From positions 1-7,738 of the forward strand of contig CAKZMS010000428.1 in assembly GCA_937128785.1 (NCBI GenBank): a DNA stretch of 7,738 nucleotides, in the 5' to 3' direction. The translations under genes were made by a program, and so were the position numbers. Position 1 is the first letter of the stretch. Each line of letters opens with the position of its first letter. The DNA comes from an uncultured Opitutaceae bacterium. Lineage in GTDB: Bacteria > Verrucomicrobiota > Verrucomicrobiia > Opitutales > Opitutaceae. The notes beneath the pieces were generated by a model. The model saw only the letters and a program-made list of their open reading frames with translations, searched no databases and was not told where the DNA came from. This document shows, piece by piece, positions 1 to 6,393 of this stretch.

Positions 1-934
1 GGTCGATCCAGCCCATCAGTTCAAAGTCCAAACTCGAATCCCCGAATCCCCGCATGCGCACCACCGGCGGCGGATCCTCGCACATCTCTTTTTCAGCTGC
101 CGCCACGTCCAGCCGGATCTTTTCCACCAGCTCGATATCGCTCCCATAGGCACAGCCGATTTTGGCGCGAATCCGGGAGCGGGTGCTGGGCCCGGCGGAT
201 TCGTTGATGATCTTGGTGTTTCCCATGATGGAATTGGGCACCGTGATCTCGATGTGGTCGCGCGTCAGGATGCGCGTGCTGCGAAGTCCGATGTTGGTGA
301 CCTCACCGCGTTCCCCGGTTTCCAGCACCACGTAGTCTTTGATCTTGTAGGGGGCGTCCGCCATGATCAGGACCCCCGCCAACAGGTTTGCGAGCGTGTC
401 CTTGGCGGCAAAACCCACCGCGATACCAATGATGCCCGCCGAGGCGAGCCACGCCGTCATATCAACATTCCAGGAGGAGAAAATGGCGTAGATGGAAAGT
501 CCCAGAATGGTGAGAAACACCACGTTTTCAAATAACGGCAGGGTCTGGCTGTGCAGCACAACGAATCGTCGTTCGTTTGCCGCCATTTGCCGCAAAAGTA
601 GTCGCGAAAAGCGCACCGCGAAAAGCGTCCACACAATCAACAAAGCGGTGTAAATGAGCGGGAACACGCGACCGTGCAGCGTCTCCGGCATTTCCAGTAT
701 CGTCGCCGCCGTGGAGAGCCCATACACCAGCACCGAATAGAAAATCGGCTTGTGCAGTATCTCGAGCAGTTGGTCGTCAAACTCGCCCTTGGTCCTGGCC
801 GCCAACCGTTTGACGAATGCCACCACAACCTGGTCCACCACCCAGGCGAGCATGATGGCCAGGAGCACCACCACTCCGGCCAAGACGTAGGGATAGTTCG
901 CCAATGTGTCGGAAATCGCGGTCATATAATCCAT
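1..934 (-). CDS. MscS-family mechanosensitive ion channel (C-terminus cut by window edge)
   Basis: Reading the minus strand from the ATG at 934 gives 311 codons open to the left edge, so the C-terminal end is missing. An in-frame stop at 965-967 makes this ATG the earliest possible start; an ATG three codons later is an alternative. Seen: hydrophobic segments at about residues 14-40, 64-82, 90-110 and 135-153, then the pore-lining helix at about 160-191 with the small-residue pattern ASAGIIGIAVGFAAKDTLAN, which is diagnostic of MscS. A beta domain follows (about 196-245, with GERGEVTNIGLRSTRI and ITVPNS), then the start of the C-terminal alpha/beta vestibule. By family knowledge, such channels open under membrane tension and release solutes on hypo-osmotic shock. 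With four helices before the conserved pore segment region rather than two, it belongs to the larger MscS-like variants, not the compact E. coli MscS. The next gene to the right is divergent. No clear ribosome binding site precedes the start. Confidence 0.93.
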   Translation of the reverse strand, partial: MDYMTAISDTLANYPYVLAGVVVLLAIMLAWVVDQVVVAFVKRLAARTKGEFDDQLLEILHKPIFYSVLVYGLSTAATILEMPETLHGRVFPLIYTALLIVWTLFAVRFSRLLLRQMAANERRFVVLHSQTLPLFENVVFLTILGLSIYAIFSSWNVDMTAWLASAGIIGIAVGFAAKDTLANLLAGVLIMADAPYKIKDYVVLETGERGEVTNIGLRSTRILTRDHIEITVPNSIMGNTKIINESAGPSTRSRIRAKIGCAYGSDIELVEKIRLDVAAAEKEMCEDPPPVVRMRGFGDSSLDFELMGWID

Positions 935-1127
935 CGGGGTAGCAACAGGAGAAGTCCCGCAGCATCAAGATGTCGTCCGAAAACACAATGGGTTTGTCGA
1001 CCCACGCAGGCACGGTTGGCTTTAGGTCTGAGTCCCTTCATCACCGCGCGACCCGGCCAGAGTATTCACAACCCGCTTTGACGTGGCCCCGTTTATACCT
1101 TCCATTCGCCTGAACCAACCAACTTTC

Positions 1128-1493
1128 ATGAACGCCGCCAAAGCCAGTCTCTTTAACGCCATTATCCTTATCGCCATGGGCCTTTGGGCCTACTTCGCCG
1201 CCGAGTCCGCGCCCAAGACCGCCTTCGTCCCGGTCGGGTTCGGCGTCGTGCTCCTCGCGCTCAATGGCGGCGTGAAAAAGGAAAACAAGGTCCTCGCCCA
1301 CATCGCCGTGGTGCTGACCCTGCTGGTCCTGCTCGCCCTCATCATGCCGCTCGTTGGCTCGATTCGCCGCGGCAATGAAATGGCGGTGATCCGCGTCGCG
1401 CTCATGATGGCTTCATCCGCCTACGCCATGGTCTATTTCATCAAGAGTTTTCGAGACGCCCGCAAGGCGCGCGAAGCGGCCGCAGCGGAATAA
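1128..1493 (+). CDS. small four-helix integral membrane protein, unknown function
   Basis: A 121-residue protein beginning at the ATG at 1128. A GTG at 1083 in the same frame would add 15 residues (136 in all), but these are polar and proline-rich, while the ATG puts the first hydrophobic helix directly at the N-terminus. Four hydrophobic segments are visible: about residues 7-24, 32-49, 55-76 and 86-105, with short basic loops (VKKENK, IRRGNE) and a charged, alanine-rich tail (RDARKAREAAAAE). The size and four-helix layout recall TMEM14-like small membrane proteins, but I see no specific motif and do not assign a family. It is divergent from the MscS gene on its left. A strong hairpin 14 bases after its stop suggests that its transcript ends there, separate from the downstream Dps gene. 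Confidence 0.78.
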   Translation: MNAAKASLFNAIILIAMGLWAYFAAESAPKTAFVPVGFGVVLLALNGGVKKENKVLAHIAVVLTLLVLLALIMPLVGSIRRGNEMAVIRVALMMASSAYAMVYFIKSFRDARKAREAAAAE

Positions 1494-1506
1494 CGTCCGA
1501 CGTTGC

Positions 1507-1534
1507 CGGCTGCCCGAACCCGGGCCGCCGTTTG
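1507..1534 (+). terminator. GC-rich hairpin, probable intrinsic terminator
   Basis: The arm at 1507-1516 (CGGCTGCCCG) pairs with 1521-1530 (CGGGCCGCCG) with nine of ten positions matched (a T/C mismatch in the middle) around a four-base loop, followed directly by TTTGAT. It starts 14 bases after the stop of the small membrane protein, so it is well placed to end that transcript. The T run is only three bases, which is the weak point. The structure lies about 40 bases before the Dps start, so it could also sit in or just upstream of the Dps leader. Confidence 0.5.
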
Positions 1535-1567
1535 ATAACTGACGCAGCCCGGACTACCCTGGCCATC

Positions 1568-2005
1568 ATGAATCAAAAACTAATTGATGCCCTCCGTTTA
1601 GTCGTGGCCGACACGTACGCTCTGATTGGGCAGACCCACTTGTGCCACTGGAATGTGCGCGGTCCGTCCTTCTTTTCGCTCCATACCGCTTTTGAGGAGC
1701 AATACAACGAGCTCTTCACCGCCGTGGACGAAATCGCGGAACGCATCCGCGCCAAGGGCGCCCTGGCGCCGGGCGGACTTGCCAATCTGGCCGGCATGGC
1801 CGGTATCAAGGAGATCGCCGAAGACTCCCCTGCCCGCGACATGGTGCAGCATTTGGTGACGGCGAACGAAAAGCTTCTGACCGACCTGGCCACCGCCAAG
1901 GCCCTGGCGGGCGAGTCCGGTGATTCCGAATCCGAGGACCTGATGATCGCGCGTATCCAAGTGCACGAGAAAACGGTCTGGATGCTCAAAAGCTACCTCG
2001 ACTAG
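1568..2005 (+). CDS. dps: Dps-type mini-ferritin (DNA-starvation/iron-storage protein)
   Basis: A 145-residue Dps-family four-helix protein. By family knowledge, twelve subunits form a shell that oxidises Fe(II) with H2O2 and stores the iron, protecting DNA from oxidative damage. Seen: the signature HWNVRG with His27, then His39 (LHTAFEEQY), Glu43, Asp54 and Glu58 (DEIAERIRAKG), the spacing expected of the inter-subunit ferroxidase site (H-x11-H-x3-E-x10-D-x3-E). The third position, often Asp, is Glu here. The C-terminal half carries the expected long helices and ends KSYLD with no basic tail. Only about five residues precede helix A, so the Lys-rich N-terminal DNA-binding tail of E. coli Dps is missing; ferroxidase and storage activity without DNA binding is the likely role. 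I chose the ATG at 1568: a TTG at 1532 in frame would add 12 residues but overlaps the upstream hairpin tail. No clear Shine-Dalgarno is seen. Confidence 0.93.
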   Translation: MNQKLIDALRLVVADTYALIGQTHLCHWNVRGPSFFSLHTAFEEQYNELFTAVDEIAERIRAKGALAPGGLANLAGMAGIKEIAEDSPARDMVQHLVTANEKLLTDLATAKALAGESGDSESEDLMIARIQVHEKTVWMLKSYLD

Positions 2006-2079
2006 ATCGGCTGGGCTTTCCCGGTGGGAGTTGAGTTTTCCCCTCGTCCCGCCGCGCAAACCGGTTTCGAGTTTAAGGC

Positions 2080-2292
2080 ATGTCAGGACAAGGATCTGCC
2101 GGAAACGTCATCGCCGCCCTCTGTAGCTTCTTCATCCCCGGTCTGGGGCAACTGCTGCAAGGGCGCTGGATCAAAGGAGCCATCATGTTCGTGGCTGCGG
2201 CCGCGCTGTGGTTCATTATGATGGGATGGATTGTCCACCTCTGGTCCATCGTCGACGCGGCGATGTTCAAGCCCGCCACAAACAAGCGGTAG
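2080..2292 (+). CDS. TM2-like two-helix small membrane protein
   Basis: A 70-residue protein starting at the ATG at 2080, 74 bases after the Dps stop. Seen: a short polar N-terminus, a hydrophobic stretch at about residues 8-24 ending in FIPGLGQLLQGR, a second helix at about 34-57, then HLWSIVDAAMFKP and a basic tail ending NKR. The pattern of a helix, a glycine-rich turn with PGxGQ-x-x-xGR, a second helix and a terminal W-x-x-D-A resembles the TM2 family and the many short bacterial proteins of about 60-80 residues related to it. Function in that group is not established. The protein-like conservation pattern, rather than length, supports this as a real gene. It converges on the phosphoribosyltransferase gene, with stops only 8 bases apart. 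It may be cotranscribed with dps, since I see no strong terminator between them. Confidence 0.75.
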   Translation: MSGQGSAGNVIAALCSFFIPGLGQLLQGRWIKGAIMFVAAAALWFIMMGWIVHLWSIVDAAMFKPATNKR

Positions 2293-2321
2293 CCCGGCCT
2301 CTACTGGTTCTTCACCCGGGC
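2292..2321. repeat. inverted repeat at the convergent gene junction
   Basis: GCCCGG at 2292-2297 is matched by CCGGGC at 2316-2321, a perfect six-base stem around an 18-base loop, lying over the facing stop codons of the TM2-like gene and the phosphoribosyltransferase gene. Neither side has an adjacent T run. It could act as a weak two-way transcription barrier or may be chance in GC-rich DNA. Confidence 0.22.
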
Positions 2322-2855
2322 GATCCAGCGGGTGTTCATGCTGCCGGCATTAGCGTCGCGCATCCCGTAGCCGACCAGCCATTCGTCACCGGGATAGGTG
2401 AAACCGGTGAGATCCGGCGACGTGACCGCGTCGTCGCGCAGCCGATGCATCATGGTCACCGAGCGCACGCGGCGCACCCCCTGCATCCGCAGCCAACGAT
2501 CCACGTGCAGCAACGTGCGGCCGCTGTCGCAAATGTTGTCCACCAGCAGCACTTCGCGACCCACCGGGTCCAACCCCTGCCAATCGACGAACATCTTGTC
2601 GAGGGGCTCGCCATTCTTGGTTTTGGCATAGGCAAAGGCCCGACAAAACGCCGGCTCGATCGAATACTTCATGTGCAGCAAGAGATCGGAGAAAAAGAAC
2701 ACGCCGCCCCGCAAAACACACAGCGCCAGCAACATCTTGCCGGTGCGGGCTTCGGCTCCCTCCGACCACGCGTCAATCGTCGCCGCCATGCGCACCAACG
2801 CCTCCTCCATTTCGTCCGCATCGTGCAACAATTCCAGGTGTTCAGGTAAACTCAT
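2301..2855 (-). CDS. HPRT-like phosphoribosyltransferase with altered active-site positions
   Basis: A 184-residue protein, the usual length of bacterial hypoxanthine phosphoribosyltransferases. By family knowledge, these join a purine base to PRPP to make a nucleotide and pyrophosphate. Seen in order: VLRGGVFFFSDLL at 47-59 (the pyrophosphate loop), AYAKTKNGE at 75-83 (matching the flexible loop), EVLLVDNICDSGRTLL at 101-116 (the PRPP-binding signature), SVTMMHRLRD at 132-141 and GFTYPGDEWLVGYGMRD at 151-167 (the C-terminal base-binding region). Aligned by eye with classical HPRT, the E-D pair of the PRPP motif is D106-N107, the purine-contacting Lys is Arg138, the Asp of VGYGLDY is Arg166, and the Arg of the YRN motif appears to be Met. 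It may be a divergent HPRT, an enzyme with another base specificity, or a regulatory relative. The start at 2855 has a partial GGGA upstream; the gene is divergent from the amidohydrolase gene, with 108 bases between. Confidence 0.85.
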   Translation of the reverse strand: MSLPEHLELLHDADEMEEALVRMAATIDAWSEGAEARTGKMLLALCVLRGGVFFFSDLLLHMKYSIEPAFCRAFAYAKTKNGEPLDKMFVDWQGLDPVGREVLLVDNICDSGRTLLHVDRWLRMQGVRRVRSVTMMHRLRDDAVTSPDLTGFTYPGDEWLVGYGMRDANAGSMNTRWIARVKNQ

Positions 2856-2963
2856 ATGTCCCGCGCAGCAGGGTTGATGCCGATTGACGCGCTAGCTTGT
2901 CGATTCGGTTGACAGCCAAAATCGTTCCTCAAACGTCTCAACCTCGCTGCCCCGCTCGTCGCC

Positions 2964-4808
2964 ATGACCCGCTCAATTGTCTCTCTCTCTTTCGGCTTGG
3001 TTATGCTCGCCCTTCCCGCGCAGACCCATGCCGTTCCCCCGGCCGACACGATTTACCACGGCGGACCGATTCTCACGATGCACGACGAGGCCATGCGGGC
3101 CGAGGCAGTCGCGGTTGCGGATAGCCGCATCATCGCCGTGGGCACGCTGGAGGAGGTCACCGCATACCAGGGAGATACGACGCAGATTTTCGATCTCCAA
3201 GGCCAGACGCTGCTGCCCGGATTCGTCGATAGTCATGGTCACGTTGTCTTCGGTGGCATCCAGGCACTCTCGGCCAATCTGCTGCCGCCACCGGACGGCC
3301 CCGGCAAAGACATCGCCAGTTTGATGCAAATCCTCCGGGAGTGGCACGCGGCCAACGCCGACACCGCCGAGGCGGTAAATCTGATTTTGGGCTTCGGCTA
3401 TGATCAGGCGCAACTCGCCGAGCTACGACATCCCACCCGCGAAGAGCTGGATGCGGTTTCGACTGAAATGCCGGTTTTGATTATCCACCAGTCGGGTCAT
3501 TTTGGCGTGGCGAACTCCCTCCTGCTGGCCGCCATCGGATACGATGCCGACACCCCGGATCCGGCGGGAGGCATCATCCGTCGCCAACCTGATGGAATGC
3601 CCAATGGTGTTCTGGAAGAAACTGCCTTCTTCAACGCCTTGGGCACCGCGCTGGCCGGAATCGATGCGTCCGGCATGCAGGCCATCATCCAGGCGGGAGC
3701 CGGCCTGTGGGCAAGTTATGGATACACCACCGGACAAGAAGGAAGGACCGACCCCAACACCGTCGCAGGGCTCCAAGCCGCCGGCAAAAACGGTCTCCTG
3801 CCCATCGATGTCGCGGTGTATCCCGATGTGCTGATCGACCGCGAGTTTATCGCTGCCAACCAATCTGACACCTACCAGAACCGCGTGCGGGTGGCCGGAG
3901 CCAAGCTCACGATCGACGGCTCTCCGCAAGGTTTCACCGCCCTGCGCGACCGGCCCTACTATGATCCGGTGGGCGACTACGAACAAGGTTGGGCAGGCTA
4001 CGCCGCCGCTTCGCGGGCAGACGTTTTTGATGCCGTCAGTTGGGCCTACGAAAACGACCTGCAAATTATCACCCACGCCAACGGCGAGGGAGCGTCCGAC
4101 ATGTTGATTGCCGCCCTACAGACCGCGGAATCCACCCACGGCGGCGGTGACCGACGCCCGGTTTTGATCCATGGCCAATTCCTGCGCGAAGACCAGATCG
4201 ATCACTATCAGGACCTGGGCACAGTTCTTTCCCTGTTCCCGATGCACACGTTCTACTGGGGCGACTGGCATCGCGACCATACCGTGGGGCCCGTGAACGC
4301 GGAAAACATCTCCCCGACGGGTTGGGTGCGACAACGCGGCATGATGTTCGGCACCCATCACGATGCGCCCGTAGCATTGCCCAACAGCATGCGGGTGCTT
4401 GATGCGACCGTCACTCGCCGCACCCGTTCAGGCGACATTCTCGGTCCCACCCATCGCGTCGATGTCATCACCGCGCTCAAGGCCATGACAATTTGGCCCG
4501 CCTACCAACACTTCGAGGAACACGAAAAAGGCTCCATTGCCGCGGGTAAACGAGCGGACTTCGTGGTGCTTTCGGCGGACCCGACGGCGGTAGATCCGGA
4601 GTCGCTCGATTCCCTTCGCGTCTTGGTCACGATCAAAGACAACGAAATCGTTTACGACGCCCGCAACCCGAATGCCATTGCCGGTTTCGTGAGTGATTTC
4701 CCCGCCGGGGCGAACCTGGCCCCCGGGCATTGTTTCCTGCACATGGCCGACCGCCTCGGGCTCCGTCGGGAGTCCGCTTTCGCCGCCGGATATCGCGCGG
4801 TTCGCTGA
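2964..4808 (+). CDS. secreted Amidohydro_3 (YtcJ-type) metal-dependent hydrolase
   Basis: A 614-residue amidohydrolase-superfamily protein. The N-terminus (residues 1-23: basic MTR, hydrophobic core, THA before the likely cut) reads as a Sec signal peptide, so it should act in the periplasm or outside. Seen: a beta-sandwich start (DTIYHGGPILTM...), GQTLLPGFVDSHGHV with metal ligands His91 and His93, AKLTIDGSPQG with Lys314, ITHANGEG with His371, LIHGQFL with His403, THHDAPV with catalytic-type Asp467, and the closing GSIAAGKRADFVVLSADP and IKDNEIVYDA strands. These are the YtcJ/Amidohydro_3 landmarks; relatives hydrolyse N-substituted formamides, N-acyl amides or similar C-N bonds, but the substrate cannot be read from sequence. 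The usual SDAPV is HDAPV here. About 45 residues follow the normal end of the fold (to AGYRAVR). The ATG at 2964 is the start that gives the signal peptide; no ribosome binding site is evident. Confidence 0.9.
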   Translation: MTRSIVSLSFGLVMLALPAQTHAVPPADTIYHGGPILTMHDEAMRAEAVAVADSRIIAVGTLEEVTAYQGDTTQIFDLQGQTLLPGFVDSHGHVVFGGIQALSANLLPPPDGPGKDIASLMQILREWHAANADTAEAVNLILGFGYDQAQLAELRHPTREELDAVSTEMPVLIIHQSGHFGVANSLLLAAIGYDADTPDPAGGIIRRQPDGMPNGVLEETAFFNALGTALAGIDASGMQAIIQAGAGLWASYGYTTGQEGRTDPNTVAGLQAAGKNGLLPIDVAVYPDVLIDREFIAANQSDTYQNRVRVAGAKLTIDGSPQGFTALRDRPYYDPVGDYEQGWAGYAAASRADVFDAVSWAYENDLQIITHANGEGASDMLIAALQTAESTHGGGDRRPVLIHGQFLREDQIDHYQDLGTVLSLFPMHTFYWGDWHRDHTVGPVNAENISPTGWVRQRGMMFGTHHDAPVALPNSMRVLDATVTRRTRSGDILGPTHRVDVITALKAMTIWPAYQHFEEHEKGSIAAGKRADFVVLSADPTAVDPESLDSLRVLVTIKDNEIVYDARNPNAIAGFVSDFPAGANLAPGHCFLHMADRLGLRRESAFAAGYRAVR

Positions 4809-4987
4809 ATCAGAGAATCGGCAAAACAGTCTGCTCCCAGCAACCAACGACCGACGGATGGGAGACGTATCACCTGTCGCTAAGGCTACTCCGTCGCCCG
4901 GCCAGGCCTTGAATATTCAGACGAAAAGATCGCTCCGGCGCACGGTTTCGCCTTGAGGACTGACAGGGTGCCAAGACGGTAGATGAC

Positions 4988-6358
4988 ATGGATGATCCGC
5001 TCCCTCCCCCGCGCGGTTCCGTGCGACCACCCGTGCTGTTGGGGCTACTGGCGGGCGTCCTTTTCATCGCCAACGTTTTCCATGTGGTCACGCGATCCTG
5101 GGAGGCTTCGTTTTTCCAAACGAGCTATGCAACGATCTATTTCCCGACGGATGTGCCAACCATCCTGGAGTGGCATGAACGCCCGGGAGGGATCGAGGCT
5201 GAGCTGCGATGGGCCGCTGATCCGGAAGGTTGGGTCATTCTGAAGGACGGCGAACCCCACGCCCAGAACGACGGACCGTATCCCTTCTTTCCGGAACTGG
5301 CGGATGACATCACCTGGCACGACTACACCGTCATTCCGCAACCCGAAGGAATTGGCGCGCCGCTGCACATAACGCTGCGCTTTTTGCCGAACGAATATTG
5401 GACGAGCGTAAACCTACCGCGACCCGACTCCTACATGATCCGCACCGATCTGCCCCACGGTCGCTTCACCCAATATCCCGTCAGTGAATGGGTCGACGAC
5501 TACGCCTATCTCGACGAGGCCGACCTCGCCGCAATCGATCGTATCCTCGCCGAGGAAGTCGGCCTCGAGGCATCCGATGGCACGCTCCGAAAACTCGAAA
5601 AACTGCACGCCCATTTCCGCGATGCCCTCGGCACGCGCTGCCGCGGCAATCCCGATCATGACGACCGCTGGCGCGATCCGTTCACCATCTATCAGAACAT
5701 GCGCAACGGCACGGGCCAGGGCTACTGCACCCAGCATACCAACATCTTTCTCCTCTTCGCCAATCGCGCCGGTCTTTCCACGCGCACCGCCGTCGGGGCC
5801 CGCACCAAGGGGAACAACTTCATCTATACCGGCCATGCGTGGGTCGAAACCTGGGTCCCCGAACAAGGTCGCTGGGCTTGGGGCGATCCTTCTTACGCCT
5901 TGGTCTACGTGACCAATCCTAAAGGCGAAGTCATCAACAGCGTGGATCTCGCGACTCTCCGGAAACACGGAACCTGGGAGGGCGTCAGTGCCCGCGTTTA
6001 CAAGGACTGGGCTTACCCGCACTTGGCGGGAGAAGAAAAGACCTTCATTGATGTGCCCTTCCCCGCCGTGGGTGATGTGGTTGAGCGCCAGTTTCTCACC
6101 AGCGCGATCTACAAATGGCGCCGCCCGCCGAACGTCGAAGACTTGCGGTCTGACTACACCCTGCTGTTCAAAAACTGGACCTTCTTTTGGGCCAATCTGG
6201 AGCGCTACTATTTCAAACCTCCGCTGGCCATCGCCAACTACCCCACCGAGGGCAACCGCACCTATTTCGTCCGCCACCTGCTCCTCTGGAGTCTGCTGGT
6301 GTCACTGCTGGGCTGGTTCTTCGCGTTCCGCCGTCACCGGCAGCAAAAGCAAACCTAG
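4988..6358 (+). CDS. membrane-anchored transglutaminase-like cysteine protein
   Basis: A 456-residue protein with a transglutaminase/protease-like core between two membrane helices. Seen: a cytoplasmic Pro/Arg-rich start, helix 1 at about residues 15-35, a mixed domain of about 110 residues, then the catalytic region: Cys247 in GTGQGYCTQHTNIF, His283 in TGHAWVETWVP, and Asp300 in GRWAWGDPSYAL, the Cys-His-Asp order and spacing of the transglutaminase-like superfamily. A C-terminal extension (about 310-425) leads to helix 2 at about 428-447 and a basic RRHRQQ tail. The positive-inside rule puts both ends in the cytoplasm and the catalytic domain in the periplasm. Bacterial members act as peptidases, amidases or crosslinkers of envelope proteins or peptidoglycan; the exact reaction is unknown. 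It lies 179 bases after the amidohydrolase gene on the same strand, which is too far to assume coupling. I chose the ATG at 4988; no clear ribosome binding site is seen. Confidence 0.88.
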   Translation: MDDPLPPPRGSVRPPVLLGLLAGVLFIANVFHVVTRSWEASFFQTSYATIYFPTDVPTILEWHERPGGIEAELRWAADPEGWVILKDGEPHAQNDGPYPFFPELADDITWHDYTVIPQPEGIGAPLHITLRFLPNEYWTSVNLPRPDSYMIRTDLPHGRFTQYPVSEWVDDYAYLDEADLAAIDRILAEEVGLEASDGTLRKLEKLHAHFRDALGTRCRGNPDHDDRWRDPFTIYQNMRNGTGQGYCTQHTNIFLLFANRAGLSTRTAVGARTKGNNFIYTGHAWVETWVPEQGRWAWGDPSYALVYVTNPKGEVINSVDLATLRKHGTWEGVSARVYKDWAYPHLAGEEKTFIDVPFPAVGDVVERQFLTSAIYKWRRPPNVEDLRSDYTLLFKNWTFFWANLERYYFKPPLAIANYPTEGNRTYFVRHLLLWSLLVSLLGWFFAFRRHRQQKQT

Positions 6359-6393
6359 TAAGCCGAACGGTCCTATTCCTTTCCTGCTTGGGT

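Noticed and set aside
603..627. An 11-base direct repeat (CGCGAAAAGCG) at 14-base spacing
   Set aside because: It lies within the MscS coding sequence and is not a multiple of three; there are only two copies, so chance is the likely explanation.
925..930. Exact TATAAT on the plus strand, possible -10 box for the small membrane protein gene
   Set aside because: It lies inside the first codons of the MscS gene, and no -35-like sequence is found at 16-18 bases.
777..1301. Minus-strand open frames over the MscS start region and the small membrane protein gene
   Set aside because: They overlap better-supported genes in other frames and show no recognisable family features.
1532..1567. Upstream TTG start that would lengthen Dps by 12 residues
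   Set aside because: It sits in the tail of the hairpin at 1507-1530, and the added residues have no Dps-tail character; the ATG at 1568 fits the family.
2909..2914. Exact TTGACA in the gap between the phosphoribosyltransferase and amidohydrolase genes, possible -35 box
   Set aside because: No reasonable -10 hexamer lies 15-18 bases downstream (best is AAACGT), so a promoter cannot be supported.
4834..4864. Inverted repeat CTCCCA/TGGGAG 25 bases after the amidohydrolase stop
   Set aside because: The stem is only six bases with a 19-base loop and no T run follows, so it is too weak to call a terminator.
4910..4919. Perfect 10-base palindrome TGAATATTCA before the transglutaminase gene, possible operator
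   Set aside because: Several palindromes of this length are expected by chance in a window of this size, and there is no second copy nearby.
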